Notes: generated by a model not told the origin, from the letters alone. Counted from the first letter of the stretch, positions 1-4,763 are shown. The stretch: 6,352 bases of DNA from an uncultured Oscillospiraceae bacterium (GCA_944385595.1 CALWXY010000152.1:1-6352), one strand, 5' to 3'. Numbers and translations: made by a program.

Positions 1-8
1 GCTTGAGA

Positions 9-82
9 CTAAGATGCGCGCAAAAGATTTTCTTTTGGGAAGCTCGAAACCCGTTTTCTTCTAAAAAGAAAATGGGTTTCGA
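9..82 (-). repeat. Hairpin repeat, copy A, just downstream of serS (possible terminator)
   Basis: This is the most diverged of three copies of a two-hairpin repeat; the others are at 3247-3320 and 3635-3708. The main hairpin spans 44-82: CGAAACCC (45-52) pairs with GGGTTTCG (74-81), followed by a G/T position and TTTTCTT (54-60) pairing with AAGAAAA (66-72) around a 5-nt loop. A second, A/T-rich hairpin lies at about 22-37, flanked by GCGCGC (16-21). Read in the direction of serS transcription, the large hairpin begins 12 bp after the stop codon, and the AT-rich hairpin with a short T run follows. This position suits a transcription terminator or mRNA 3'-end element, but the T run is short, so that role is inferred. 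Confidence 0.7.
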
Positions 83-93
83 ATATCGTTCCC

Positions 94-1383
94 CTATTTC
101 TTGGAAATAACTTCCAGCCCGCCGAGATATTTTCTCAGGACCTCGGGTACGACGACGCTGCCGTCGGCGCGCTGGTTCTGCTCGACCATGGCCGGGAAGA
201 TGCGGCTGGTGGCGAGGCCGGAGCCGTTGAGGGTGTGGACGAACTCGGTCTTGCCGCCGTCGGCCCTCTTGAAGCGGATGTTGCCGCGGCGCGCCTGGTA
301 GTCGCGCGCGTTGGAGACGGAGGAGACCTCCTTGTAGCCGTTCATGGACGGAATCAGAATCTCGATGTCGTAGGTGCGGGCCATCGACGCGGAGCAGTCG
401 CCCGCGGCGAGCTTAACGGTGCGGAAGTGGAAGCCGAGGCCGCTCACGAGCTTCTCAGCCTTGGTGACCAGCTCGTCGAATGCCGCGTCGGAGTCCTCCG
501 GGCGGGTGAACTGGAACATCTCGACCTTGTTGAACTGGTGTCCGCGCACCATGCCGCGCTCGTCGGAGCGGTAGGAGCCGGCCTCGCGGCGGAAGCAGGG
601 AGTGTAGGCGAAGAACTTCTTCGGCAGGTCGTCCTCGCTCAGGATTTCGTCGCGGTAGACGCTCGCGAGCGCCGCCTCGGCGGTGGGCAGCATGTAGTGG
701 ACGCGGTCGTCGGTCGGGTTCTCGATTTTGTACACCTCGTCGGCGAATTTCGGGAACTGACCGGCGGTCAGACCGCACTGGTACTCGAGCATGTGCGGGG
801 GCAGGATGAACTCGTAGCCGTCGGCGAGGTGGCAGTCGATGAAGTAGTTGAGCAGCGCCCACTCGAGCTGCGCGCCGAGACCCTTGTACATCCAGAAGCC
901 GCTGCCCGCGAGCTTGGTGCCGCGGTCGTAGTCGATGAGGCCGAGGTCGGTGCAGAGGTCGACGTGGTGCTTCGGCTCAAAGTCGAAGCTGTGCTTCTCG
1001 CCGAAGTAGCGGATAGGCTCGTTGTTCTCCTTGCCGCCGGGCCTCAGGTCGCGGTCGGGCAGGTTCGGCAGGCCGAGCATGAGGGTGCGGTACTCGTCCT
1101 CGACCTCCTTGAGGCGGGCGTCAATGGCCTTTATCTCCTCTTTCAGCTCGTTCATGCGCGCGAAGACGGCGGTGGTGTCCTCGCCCGCCTTTTTCATCGC
1201 CGGTATCTGCTTGGTCGTCTTGTTCTGCTCGCTCTTGGCGCTCTCGGTCTTGAAAATCAGCTCGCGGCGCTCGCCGTCGAGCTCGAGGATGCGGTCTATG
1301 GCCGCGTCGCAGTCGACCTCCTTGGCCTTGAGGCGGGTCTTGACGTCCTCAGGATTCTCGCGGATAATTTTGATGTCCAGCAT
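94..1383 (-). CDS. serS: Serine--tRNA ligase (seryl-tRNA synthetase)
   Basis: This cytoplasmic class II aminoacyl-tRNA synthetase charges tRNA-Ser (and tRNA-Sec where present) with serine using ATP. The 429-aa length is normal for bacterial SerRS. Residues about 1-105 form the N-terminal tRNA-binding arm, with a charged, heptad-like coiled coil at about 30-100. The catalytic domain shows the TAE serine-binding motif (234-236), motif 2 starting CFRREAGSYRSDERG (263-277), and motif 3 TLNGSGLATSR (384-394). The ATG at 1383 begins the expected LDIKIIREN and has GGGAG about 8 nt upstream. It is the last gene of parA-parB-serS, 36 bp after the parB stop with no visible promoter between, so it is probably co-transcribed. 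Motif 2 differs from the usual SAGRDTRG form, and motif 3 ends ATSRIFPAMVEQNQ rather than AVGRTLVAILENYQ. This suggests a divergent SerRS subfamily, but the signature residues are intact and activity is expected. Confidence 0.97.
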   Translation of the reverse strand: MLDIKIIRENPEDVKTRLKAKEVDCDAAIDRILELDGERRELIFKTESAKSEQNKTTKQIPAMKKAGEDTTAVFARMNELKEEIKAIDARLKEVEDEYRTLMLGLPNLPDRDLRPGGKENNEPIRYFGEKHSFDFEPKHHVDLCTDLGLIDYDRGTKLAGSGFWMYKGLGAQLEWALLNYFIDCHLADGYEFILPPHMLEYQCGLTAGQFPKFADEVYKIENPTDDRVHYMLPTAEAALASVYRDEILSEDDLPKKFFAYTPCFRREAGSYRSDERGMVRGHQFNKVEMFQFTRPEDSDAAFDELVTKAEKLVSGLGFHFRTVKLAAGDCSASMARTYDIEILIPSMNGYKEVSSVSNARDYQARRGNIRFKRADGGKTEFVHTLNGSGLATSRIFPAMVEQNQRADGSVVVPEVLRKYLGGLEVISKK

Positions 1384-1419
1384 TTTGATTACTCCCTGTT
1401 ATAATAATTGTTATGTATT

Positions 1420-2313
1420 TTACAGCTTGCCGAGCTTTATCAGCGCGGCTATGAGGGCTTCGCGGTCGTCGGCGCTGTAGTATTCCAGCTCGATGCGGCC
1501 TTTTTTGCGGCCGTCGACGATTTTGACGCGCCTGCCGAGCGCCTGCTCGAGGTCTTTCTCGGTCTCGGCGGCGTAGTCGACGACAATCTCATTGGATTTG
1601 GGCTTGTCCTCGGGCTTCTCGGTCTCCTTTGCGAGCCGGGCGCAGAGGCGCTCGGTCTGCCGGACGGACAGCCCCTGCGCGACTATGGTGTTCGCGGCGG
1701 CCTCCTGGGCGGCGGAATCCGTGATGGCGAGCAGGCATTTGGCGTGGCCGGTGGTCAGCAGTCCCTGCTCGAGCAGCTCGGAGACGTATGGGCAGAGGTT
1801 CAGCAGACGCAGCGAGTTTGCGACGGCGGAGCGCGATTTGCCGACGCTCTGAGCCGCCTCCTCCTGGGTCATGCCGTAGTCGTCCATCAGCGAGCGGAGG
1901 CCGCGCGCCTCCTCTATGGGGTTCAGGTCCTCGCGCTGGAGGTTTTCGACCAGCGCCAGCTCGCTGACCCTTCGGTCGTCGGCGTCGAGGATTCGCACCG
2001 GCACCTCGGTCAGCCCCGCCATGCGCGCGGCGCGCCATCTTCGCTCGCCGGCGATAATTTGGTAGTAGCCGCTCTCGAGCGGCCTGACGGTTATCGGCTG
2101 AATCATGCCGTACTGGCGGATGGACTCGCTCAGCTCGGCGAGGGCTACCTCGTCGAAGGTACAGCGCGGCTGCTCGGCGCGGGGCTCCACCTTTGAAATC
2201 GGCAGCTCAAGTATGGGCTGCTCGCTCTCCGGGGACTTCTCAGGCTCATCCGGCTCGCCGCCGAACAGCGCGCCGAGGCCGGTGCCGAGGCCCTTTCTGC
2301 TTTTTTCAGGCAT
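1420..2313 (-). CDS. parB: Chromosome-partitioning protein ParB (Spo0J), CTP-dependent DNA clamp
   Basis: ParB binds parS, loads onto DNA as a CTP-gated sliding clamp, recruits SMC condensin to the origin region and stimulates ParA ATPase. At 297 aa it has family-typical length. In order: an N-terminal ParA-contact peptide KGLGTGLGALF (7-17); the ParB/Srx CTP-binding domain (about 33-130) with TVRPLESG (75-82), GERRWRA (89-95) and ENLQRED (123-129); a helix-turn-helix (about 148-173, MTQEEAAQSVGKSRSAVANS); and a C-terminal dimerisation domain (about 243-297). The start ATG lies inside the last codons of parA (8-bp overlap), with AGGAGG at 2320-2325, implying translational coupling. The basic, GERR-containing form and the TGTTCCAC-type sites upstream fit Spo0J rather than the paralogue Noc, which recognises a different palindrome. 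Confidence 0.97.
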   Translation of the reverse strand: MPEKSRKGLGTGLGALFGGEPDEPEKSPESEQPILELPISKVEPRAEQPRCTFDEVALAELSESIRQYGMIQPITVRPLESGYYQIIAGERRWRAARMAGLTEVPVRILDADDRRVSELALVENLQREDLNPIEEARGLRSLMDDYGMTQEEAAQSVGKSRSAVANSLRLLNLCPYVSELLEQGLLTTGHAKCLLAITDSAAQEAAANTIVAQGLSVRQTERLCARLAKETEKPEDKPKSNEIVVDYAAETEKDLEQALGRRVKIVDGRKKGRIELEYYSADDREALIAALIKLGKL

Positions 2314-3073
2314 TTTTTGCCTCCTGCTTCTTCAAAAATTCGTTGGCGAGCTTCATATAGGCGCGGCTGCCTTTGGAGAGGCGGTCGTAGGCCATGACGG
2401 GCTTGCCGTGGCTCGGCGCCTCGGCGAGGCGCACGTTGCGGGGTATGAAGGTCTTGTAGACGAGGTCGCCGAAGTAATTCCGCAGCTCGTCCGCGACCTG
2501 GTTGGAGAAATTGGTGCGGCTGTCGTACATGGTGAGGACTATGCCCTCTATCTTGAGCGCCGAGTTCAGCCGCTTGTTGGTGAGCTTGATGGTCGTGGTG
2601 AGGTCGGCTATGCCCTCGAGGGCGTAGTATTCGCACTGAACCGGGACGAGCACGGTGTCCGCGGCGACGAGGGCGTTGAGGGTGAGCAGCTCCAAGGACG
2701 GCGGGCAGTCGATGAATATGTAGTCGTAGCTGTCGCGAATGGCGTCGAGGGCGGATTTGAGGACAAATTCGCGCTTTTCGGCGTCGACCAGCTCGATAGT
2801 CGCGCCGGACAGCTCCTTGTTTGAGGGGATGACGTCGCCGTATTTGGTTTTGACTATGCAGTTTTCCGCGCTCTCGCCGTTGACGAGTATGTCGTAGATA
2901 TTGGGCGAGGCGTTTTTGTCGACGCCCATGCCGGAGGTGGAGTTGCCCTGGGGGTCGGCGTCGCAGAGGAGCACGCGCCTGCCGCGGTTTTTGAGGGCGC
3001 AGCACAGGCTGGTGCAGGTTGTTGTCTTGCCGACGCCGCCCTTCTGGTTGGCAACGGCGATGATTTTTGCCAT
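2306..3073 (-). CDS. parA: Chromosome-partitioning ATPase ParA (Soj)
   Basis: This deviant-Walker ATPase dimerises with ATP, binds DNA non-specifically and works with ParB-parS in origin segregation; in Bacillus, Soj also modulates DnaA. The 255-aa protein begins MAKIIAVANQKGGVGKTT, with the deviant Walker A KGGVGKTT at 11-18 and the signature lysine K11. DADPQGN (38-44) is the A' motif and FIDCPPS (120-126) is Walker B. The frame is open back to an ATG at 3142, but I chose 3073 for three reasons: the family starts at MxKIIAVANQKGG, AGAGGT sits 7 nt upstream (3081-3086), and a sigma-A promoter at 3114-3142 would start transcription near 3107, excluding the longer form. It is short, without an N-terminal DNA-binding extension, as expected for chromosomal Soj rather than plasmid type Ia ParA. 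First gene of parA-parB-serS. Confidence 0.97.
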   Translation of the reverse strand: MAKIIAVANQKGGVGKTTTCTSLCCALKNRGRRVLLCDADPQGNSTSGMGVDKNASPNIYDILVNGESAENCIVKTKYGDVIPSNKELSGATIELVDAEKREFVLKSALDAIRDSYDYIFIDCPPSLELLTLNALVAADTVLVPVQCEYYALEGIADLTTTIKLTNKRLNSALKIEGIVLTMYDSRTNFSNQVADELRNYFGDLVYKTFIPRNVRLAEAPSHGKPVMAYDRLSKGSRAYMKLANEFLKKQEAKNA

Positions 3074-3080
3074 CGGTGGT

Positions 3081-3086
3081 ACCTCT
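3081..3086 (-). promoter_or_regulatory. parA ribosome binding site, decides the start
   Basis: On the minus strand the sequence AGAGGT lies 7 nt before the ATG at 3073. It supports the 255-aa ParA start over the in-frame ATG at 3142. Confidence 0.75.
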
Positions 3087-3087
3087 A

Positions 3088-3109
3088 TCCGTAATTTTAC
3101 TGTTACGGA
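3088..3109 (-). promoter_or_regulatory. Hairpin at the 5' end of the parA mRNA
   Basis: TCCGTAA (3088-3094) is complementary to TTACGGA (3103-3109) across an 8-nt loop. The predicted transcription start (about 3107) falls at the outer edge of this stem, so the transcript would begin with a 5' hairpin ending one base before the parA Shine-Dalgarno. Such a stem could protect the 5' end or tune translation. The complementarity is seen directly; the role is inferred. Confidence 0.5.
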
Positions 3110-3113
3110 GTAG

Positions 3114-3142
3114 ATTATACCACCGAAGCCGGGCGTTTTCAA
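3114..3142 (-). promoter_or_regulatory. sigma-A-type promoter of the parA-parB-serS operon
   Basis: On the minus strand, TTGAAA (3137-3142) is followed by exactly 17 bp and then a perfect TATAAT (3114-3119). The predicted transcription start is near 3107, giving a leader of about 34 nt before the parA ATG. The nearer parS site lies only 16 bp upstream of the -35 box, so ParB loading or spreading could influence this promoter. Confidence 0.85.
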
Positions 3143-3158
3143 TCATAAATAGGCGAAT

Positions 3159-3174
3159 TGTTCCACGTGGAACA
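3159..3174. promoter_or_regulatory. parS: parS site 1 (ParB-binding centromere site)
   Basis: TGTTCCACGTGGAACA is a perfect 16-bp palindrome. It matches the highly conserved bacterial parS consensus (TGTTNCACGTGAAACA) with a single symmetrising change in the right half. It lies 16 bp upstream of the parA -35 box, next to genes encoding its cognate ParB. It is predicted to be the loading site for the ParB-CTP clamp. Confidence 0.95.
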
Positions 3175-3184
3175 GGGGGCAAAA

Positions 3185-3200
3185 TGTTCCACGTGGAACA
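3185..3200. promoter_or_regulatory. parS: parS site 2 (ParB-binding centromere site)
   Basis: This is a second, identical TGTTCCACGTGGAACA palindrome, 10 bp after the first (26 bp centre to centre). It is embedded in a longer perfect palindrome of 24 bp (3181-3204) because AAAA precedes it and TTTT follows. Identical tandem sites beside parAB make a clustered loading centre likely. Confidence 0.95.
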
Positions 3201-3216
3201 TTTTTTGCGGTTAAAA

Positions 3217-3233
3217 GAAGTGCGGCGCACTTC
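3217..3233. repeat. 17-bp palindrome next to the parS pair
   Basis: GAAGTGCG (3217-3224) and CGCACTTC (3226-3233) are perfect complements around a single central G. The right arm CGCACTTC recurs as a direct repeat at 3283-3290 inside hairpin repeat copy B. It does not match parS. It could be a protein-binding operator or part of the adjoining repeat mosaic; function unknown. Confidence 0.55.
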
Positions 3234-3246
3234 GGGGGCGCGGGAC

Positions 3247-3320
3247 GCGAAACCATTTTTCTTTTAGAAAGAAAAACGGTTTCGCACTTCCAAAAAGAAA
3301 TCTTTTTTGCGCGTATCTGA
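3247..3320 (-). repeat. Hairpin repeat, copy B, inverted relative to copies A and C
   Basis: The reverse complement of this stretch matches copy C (3635-3708) at 71 of 74 positions by eye. The main hairpin is 3247-3285: GCGAAACC pairs with GGTTTCGC, then one mismatch (A/C on this strand, G/T on the other), then TTTTTCTTT pairing with AAAGAAAAA around a 3-nt loop. The second hairpin is AAAAAG-AAAT-CTTTTT (3292-3307), followed by one more T and GCGCG. Read on the plus strand it resembles a terminator with a T6 run. Unlike copies A and C, no gene ends beside it; the nearest plus-strand features are the parS sites. Strand is given relative to copy C as plus. Confidence 0.85.
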
Positions 3321-3634
3321 GTGTCAGCGTCTGTAGAGCGGCTGTAAAGGGAATTCGGATAGCGCTCTCACCCCCGGCCGCGCCACCCCGCTTCGCTCCG
3401 GCGCTGATTTATCCTGAGTTGTGAATCAAAGCCCCTCGCAAGGACGCCTTAGTCTCCATACAAGCTGTCAATGCCTGCGTCTACAGACGCGCACAGGTGA
3501 ACAACTCTGTAAAATCGAGGCGCCCCGAAGTCGGAGCTGAGACTGCCGAAGTTCCCGGCGGCGAGCGCCTTGTGGCGCGGAGTGGGACTGAGCGCTCTTC
3601 AATTCTAACGGCGCCGTGTCGGCGGCGCGGGAAC
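3321..3634. other. Gene-free interior of an inverted-repeat-bounded block
   Basis: No credible coding region is visible: the short open frames are low-complexity, Arg/Ser-rich and lack ribosome binding sites. I see no tRNA, SRP RNA or tmRNA signature. The stretch contains nested complementarity. GCGTCTGTAG (3327-3336) pairs perfectly with CTACAGACGC (3481-3490). AGAGCG (3335-3340) can pair with CGCTCT (3363-3368). GCGTCT-AC-AGACGC (3477-3490) is a local palindrome. Near the right end, CCG-A-AGTTCCCG (3546-3557) pairs with CGGGAACTCGG (3628-3638), enclosing small hairpins. The stem endpoint runs slightly into copy C. It could be a structured RNA, a small non-autonomous element or the remnant of a lost gene. 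Confidence 0.5.
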
Positions 3635-3708
3635 TCGGATACGCGCAAAAAAGATTTCTTTTTGGAAGCGCGAAACCCTTTTTCTTTCTAAAAGAAAAAT
3701 GGTTTCGC
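3635..3708 (+). repeat. Hairpin repeat, copy C, just downstream of gpr (possible terminator)
   Basis: This is the reference copy of the three-copy repeat. The main hairpin is 3670-3708: GCGAAACC (3670-3677) pairs with GGTTTCGC (3701-3708), and TTTTTCTTT (3679-3687) pairs with AAAGAAAAA (3691-3699) around a CTA loop, with one C/T mismatch. An overlapping alternative hairpin pairs CGCGC (3642-3646) with GCGCG (3668-3672) and encloses AAAAAG-ATTT-CTTTTT. Read from gpr, the large stem begins 12 bp after the stop codon at 3721, the same spacing as copy A from serS. This suggests a transcription terminator or RNA 3'-stability element. Confidence 0.85.
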
Positions 3709-3720
3709 ATCGCGTCCCCG

Positions 3721-4596
3721 CTAACTTAGGAGCATATCGACATCTGCAACGGTCAGCCCCGGGTGGAGGGCGAGGTCTATCGCGTAGCCGACGAGCTTGG
3801 CCGCGTCGCGGGCGGAGCGGTCTATGTCGCGGGGCGTGACGATGAGGCCGCTCGGCAGCTCGCCCGAGAGGCTCACGCCCGCCGCGGAGGCCAGCTCGCG
3901 CGCTATGCTGCTCGCGTCGACCACCGTCGGCACGCCGACGGCTATGCACGGCACGCCCAGCGTATCGCGCGAGAGCGCCTCGCGCGCGTTGCCGACGCCC
4001 GAGCCGGGCACTATGCCCGCGTCCGAGAGCTGAACCGTGCGGCAGAGGCGCTCAGTCGAGCGCGAGGCCAGCGCGTCCACCGCGATCACCGCCGCCGGGC
4101 GCAGCTCGCGGCACAGCAGCGACACCAGCGCCGCCGACTCTATGCCGGTTGTCCCCAGCACGCCCGAGCGCAGCGCCGCCACCGGGCGGAAATGCCGAAA
4201 TTCCGGCAGCTGGGCGAGGTGCCGCGTCACCAGCACGCTGTCCATAGCCCAGGGGCCTATGGCGTCCGGCGTGATGTACTCATTGCCAAGCCCCACGGCC
4301 AGCACGCAGCCGCCGTCCGGCAGCGCGCCGAGCAGGGAGCGCAGCACCTCGCCCAGCAGCTCCGCGCAGTCGGAAAAGGCGTTCTCCTCGCGCCGGAGCA
4401 GCCTGTCCAGCTCGACGGTGACGTATTCCCCGCGTGGTTTACATAACGCTTCCTCGCCGCGCTCGTCCAGCACGCGCAGCCGCGTGACGTGAAAGCCGCG
4501 CAGCTCGCGCCGCTCCTCGGCGACGCCCCGCAGCTCGCCGGAGGCGCTCTCGCGCGCCTCCAGAGCGAGGTCGGTGCGGACGGGTGAAGTCTCCAT
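3721..4596 (-). CDS. gpr: GPR endopeptidase (germination protease for small acid-soluble spore proteins)
   Basis: GPR is made in the forespore as a zymogen and degrades alpha/beta-type small acid-soluble spore proteins at germination. The 291-aa product has the family blocks: VRTDLALEA (6-14), GLGNEYITPDAIGP (102-115), VTRH (123-126), SGVLGTTGIES (144-154), AVDALASRSTER (172-183), SDAGIVPGSGVGN (191-203) and DTLGVPCIAVGVPTVVDA (211-228). The conserved aspartates are Asp111 (TPDA) and Asp174 (VDAL). The frame extends to 4653, but I chose the ATG at 4596, which has GGAGGTGG about 7-14 nt upstream. VRTD|LALE resembles the known zymogen cleavage site, so the propeptide would be only about 9 residues. 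It is shorter than the roughly 370-aa Bacillus enzyme because the segment between PTVVDA and IVTPRDID is short. It diverges from rpsT, a neighbour it also has in Bacillus. Confidence 0.96.
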   Translation of the reverse strand: METSPVRTDLALEARESASGELRGVAEERRELRGFHVTRLRVLDERGEEALCKPRGEYVTVELDRLLRREENAFSDCAELLGEVLRSLLGALPDGGCVLAVGLGNEYITPDAIGPWAMDSVLVTRHLAQLPEFRHFRPVAALRSGVLGTTGIESAALVSLLCRELRPAAVIAVDALASRSTERLCRTVQLSDAGIVPGSGVGNAREALSRDTLGVPCIAVGVPTVVDASSIARELASAAGVSLSGELPSGLIVTPRDIDRSARDAAKLVGYAIDLALHPGLTVADVDMLLS

Positions 4597-4622
4597 TTTG
4601 CGCCACCTCCAGTCGTTTCGCT

Positions 4623-4651
4623 TAGTTTTGGCGCGGGCGGGGATTATATGC
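4623..4651 (-). promoter_or_regulatory. Candidate forespore (sigma-G-like) promoter for gpr
   Basis: On the minus strand GCATA (4647-4651) is followed by a 17-bp spacer and AAAACTA (4623-4629). This resembles the sigma-G/sigma-F pattern of a G(C/T)ATR -35 element and CATAMTA -10 element, with 5 of 7 matches in the -10. It would start transcription about 20 nt before the gpr ATG. A TATAAT at 4643-4648 on the same strand lacks a convincing -35, so a housekeeping promoter is a weaker alternative. Forespore control is established for gpr in Bacillus; here it is inferred. Confidence 0.4.
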
Positions 4652-4672
4652 AAACTTTTTTTGAAAAATCTC

Positions 4673-4701
4673 TTGATTTTTCTGGATTTTAGTGCTACAA
4701 T
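4673..4701 (+). promoter_or_regulatory. sigma-A-type promoter of rpsT
   Basis: TTGATT (4673-4678), a 17-bp spacer, and TACAAT (4696-4701) form a near-consensus housekeeping promoter. It lies in an AT-rich stretch within otherwise GC-rich DNA. The predicted start is near 4708, leaving a leader of about 56 nt before the rpsT ATG. Confidence 0.85.
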
Positions 4702-4711
4702 ACATTTCCGC

Positions 4712-4744
4712 GGGTCCAGGTGAACCGGACCTATAATTTATAGG
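4712..4744 (+). promoter_or_regulatory. rpsT leader with two mutually exclusive hairpins
   Basis: Hairpin 1 pairs GGTCC (4713-4717) with GGACC (4727-4731) and continues, past a bulged A, with GG/CC around a TGAA loop. Hairpin 2 pairs CCTATAA (4730-4736) with TTATAGG (4738-4744), leaving a very tight loop so that the inner pairs are probably open. The two share C4730 and C4731, and hairpin 2 also takes the first GG of the purine-rich ribosome binding tract (4742-4753). Ribosomal protein S20 represses its own translation in E. coli, so an autoregulatory leader is plausible, but this structure is not one I recognise. Confidence 0.45.
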
Positions 4745-4763
4745 AGGAGGTGGCAAACGCAAC

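Noticed and set aside
235..1404. Long plus-strand open frame (389 codons) opposite serS
   Set aside because: It is entirely antisense to a clear serS, has Val/Ala/Glu/Leu-rich low-complexity composition and no recognisable domain. It is a normal shadow in GC-rich DNA.
1408..2196. Plus-strand open frame opposite parB (262 codons)
   Set aside because: Antisense to a confident ParB, with no motif and no ribosome binding site; explained by codon bias of the real gene.
3074..3142. N-terminal extension of ParA from the ATG at 3142
   Set aside because: The ATG coincides with the -35 box of the operon promoter, so it would not be transcribed. The added residues do not match ParA, and a good ribosome binding site serves the ATG at 3073.
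3181..3206. parS site 2 plus the following T run as an intrinsic terminator
   Set aside because: The palindrome has no loop bases and no gene ends upstream on the plus strand. The parS identity explains it fully.
2145..3230. Minus-strand open frame of 361 codons overlapping parA and parB in another frame
   Set aside because: Arg/Pro/His-rich shadow translation; it runs through the parA promoter and both parS sites and conflicts with two well-supported genes.
3409..3417. DnaA-box-like TTATCCTGA near the parS sites, suggesting oriC
   Set aside because: Only a single 7-of-9 match to TTATCCACA, with no cluster and no AT-rich unwinding region; not enough for an origin.
3247..3708. CRISPR array or toxin-antitoxin locus in the repeat-rich gap
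   Set aside because: Only two inverted copies with no regular spacers, no cas genes and no credible small coding genes.
3468..3710. Minus-strand 80-codon open frame in the gene-free block
   Set aside because: It runs through the hairpin of repeat C, has Arg/Ser-rich composition and lacks a ribosome binding site.
4597..4653. N-terminal extension of GPR from 4653
   Set aside because: The 19 extra residues do not resemble the family, and the GGAGGTGG ribosome binding site lies inside this stretch, serving the ATG at 4596.
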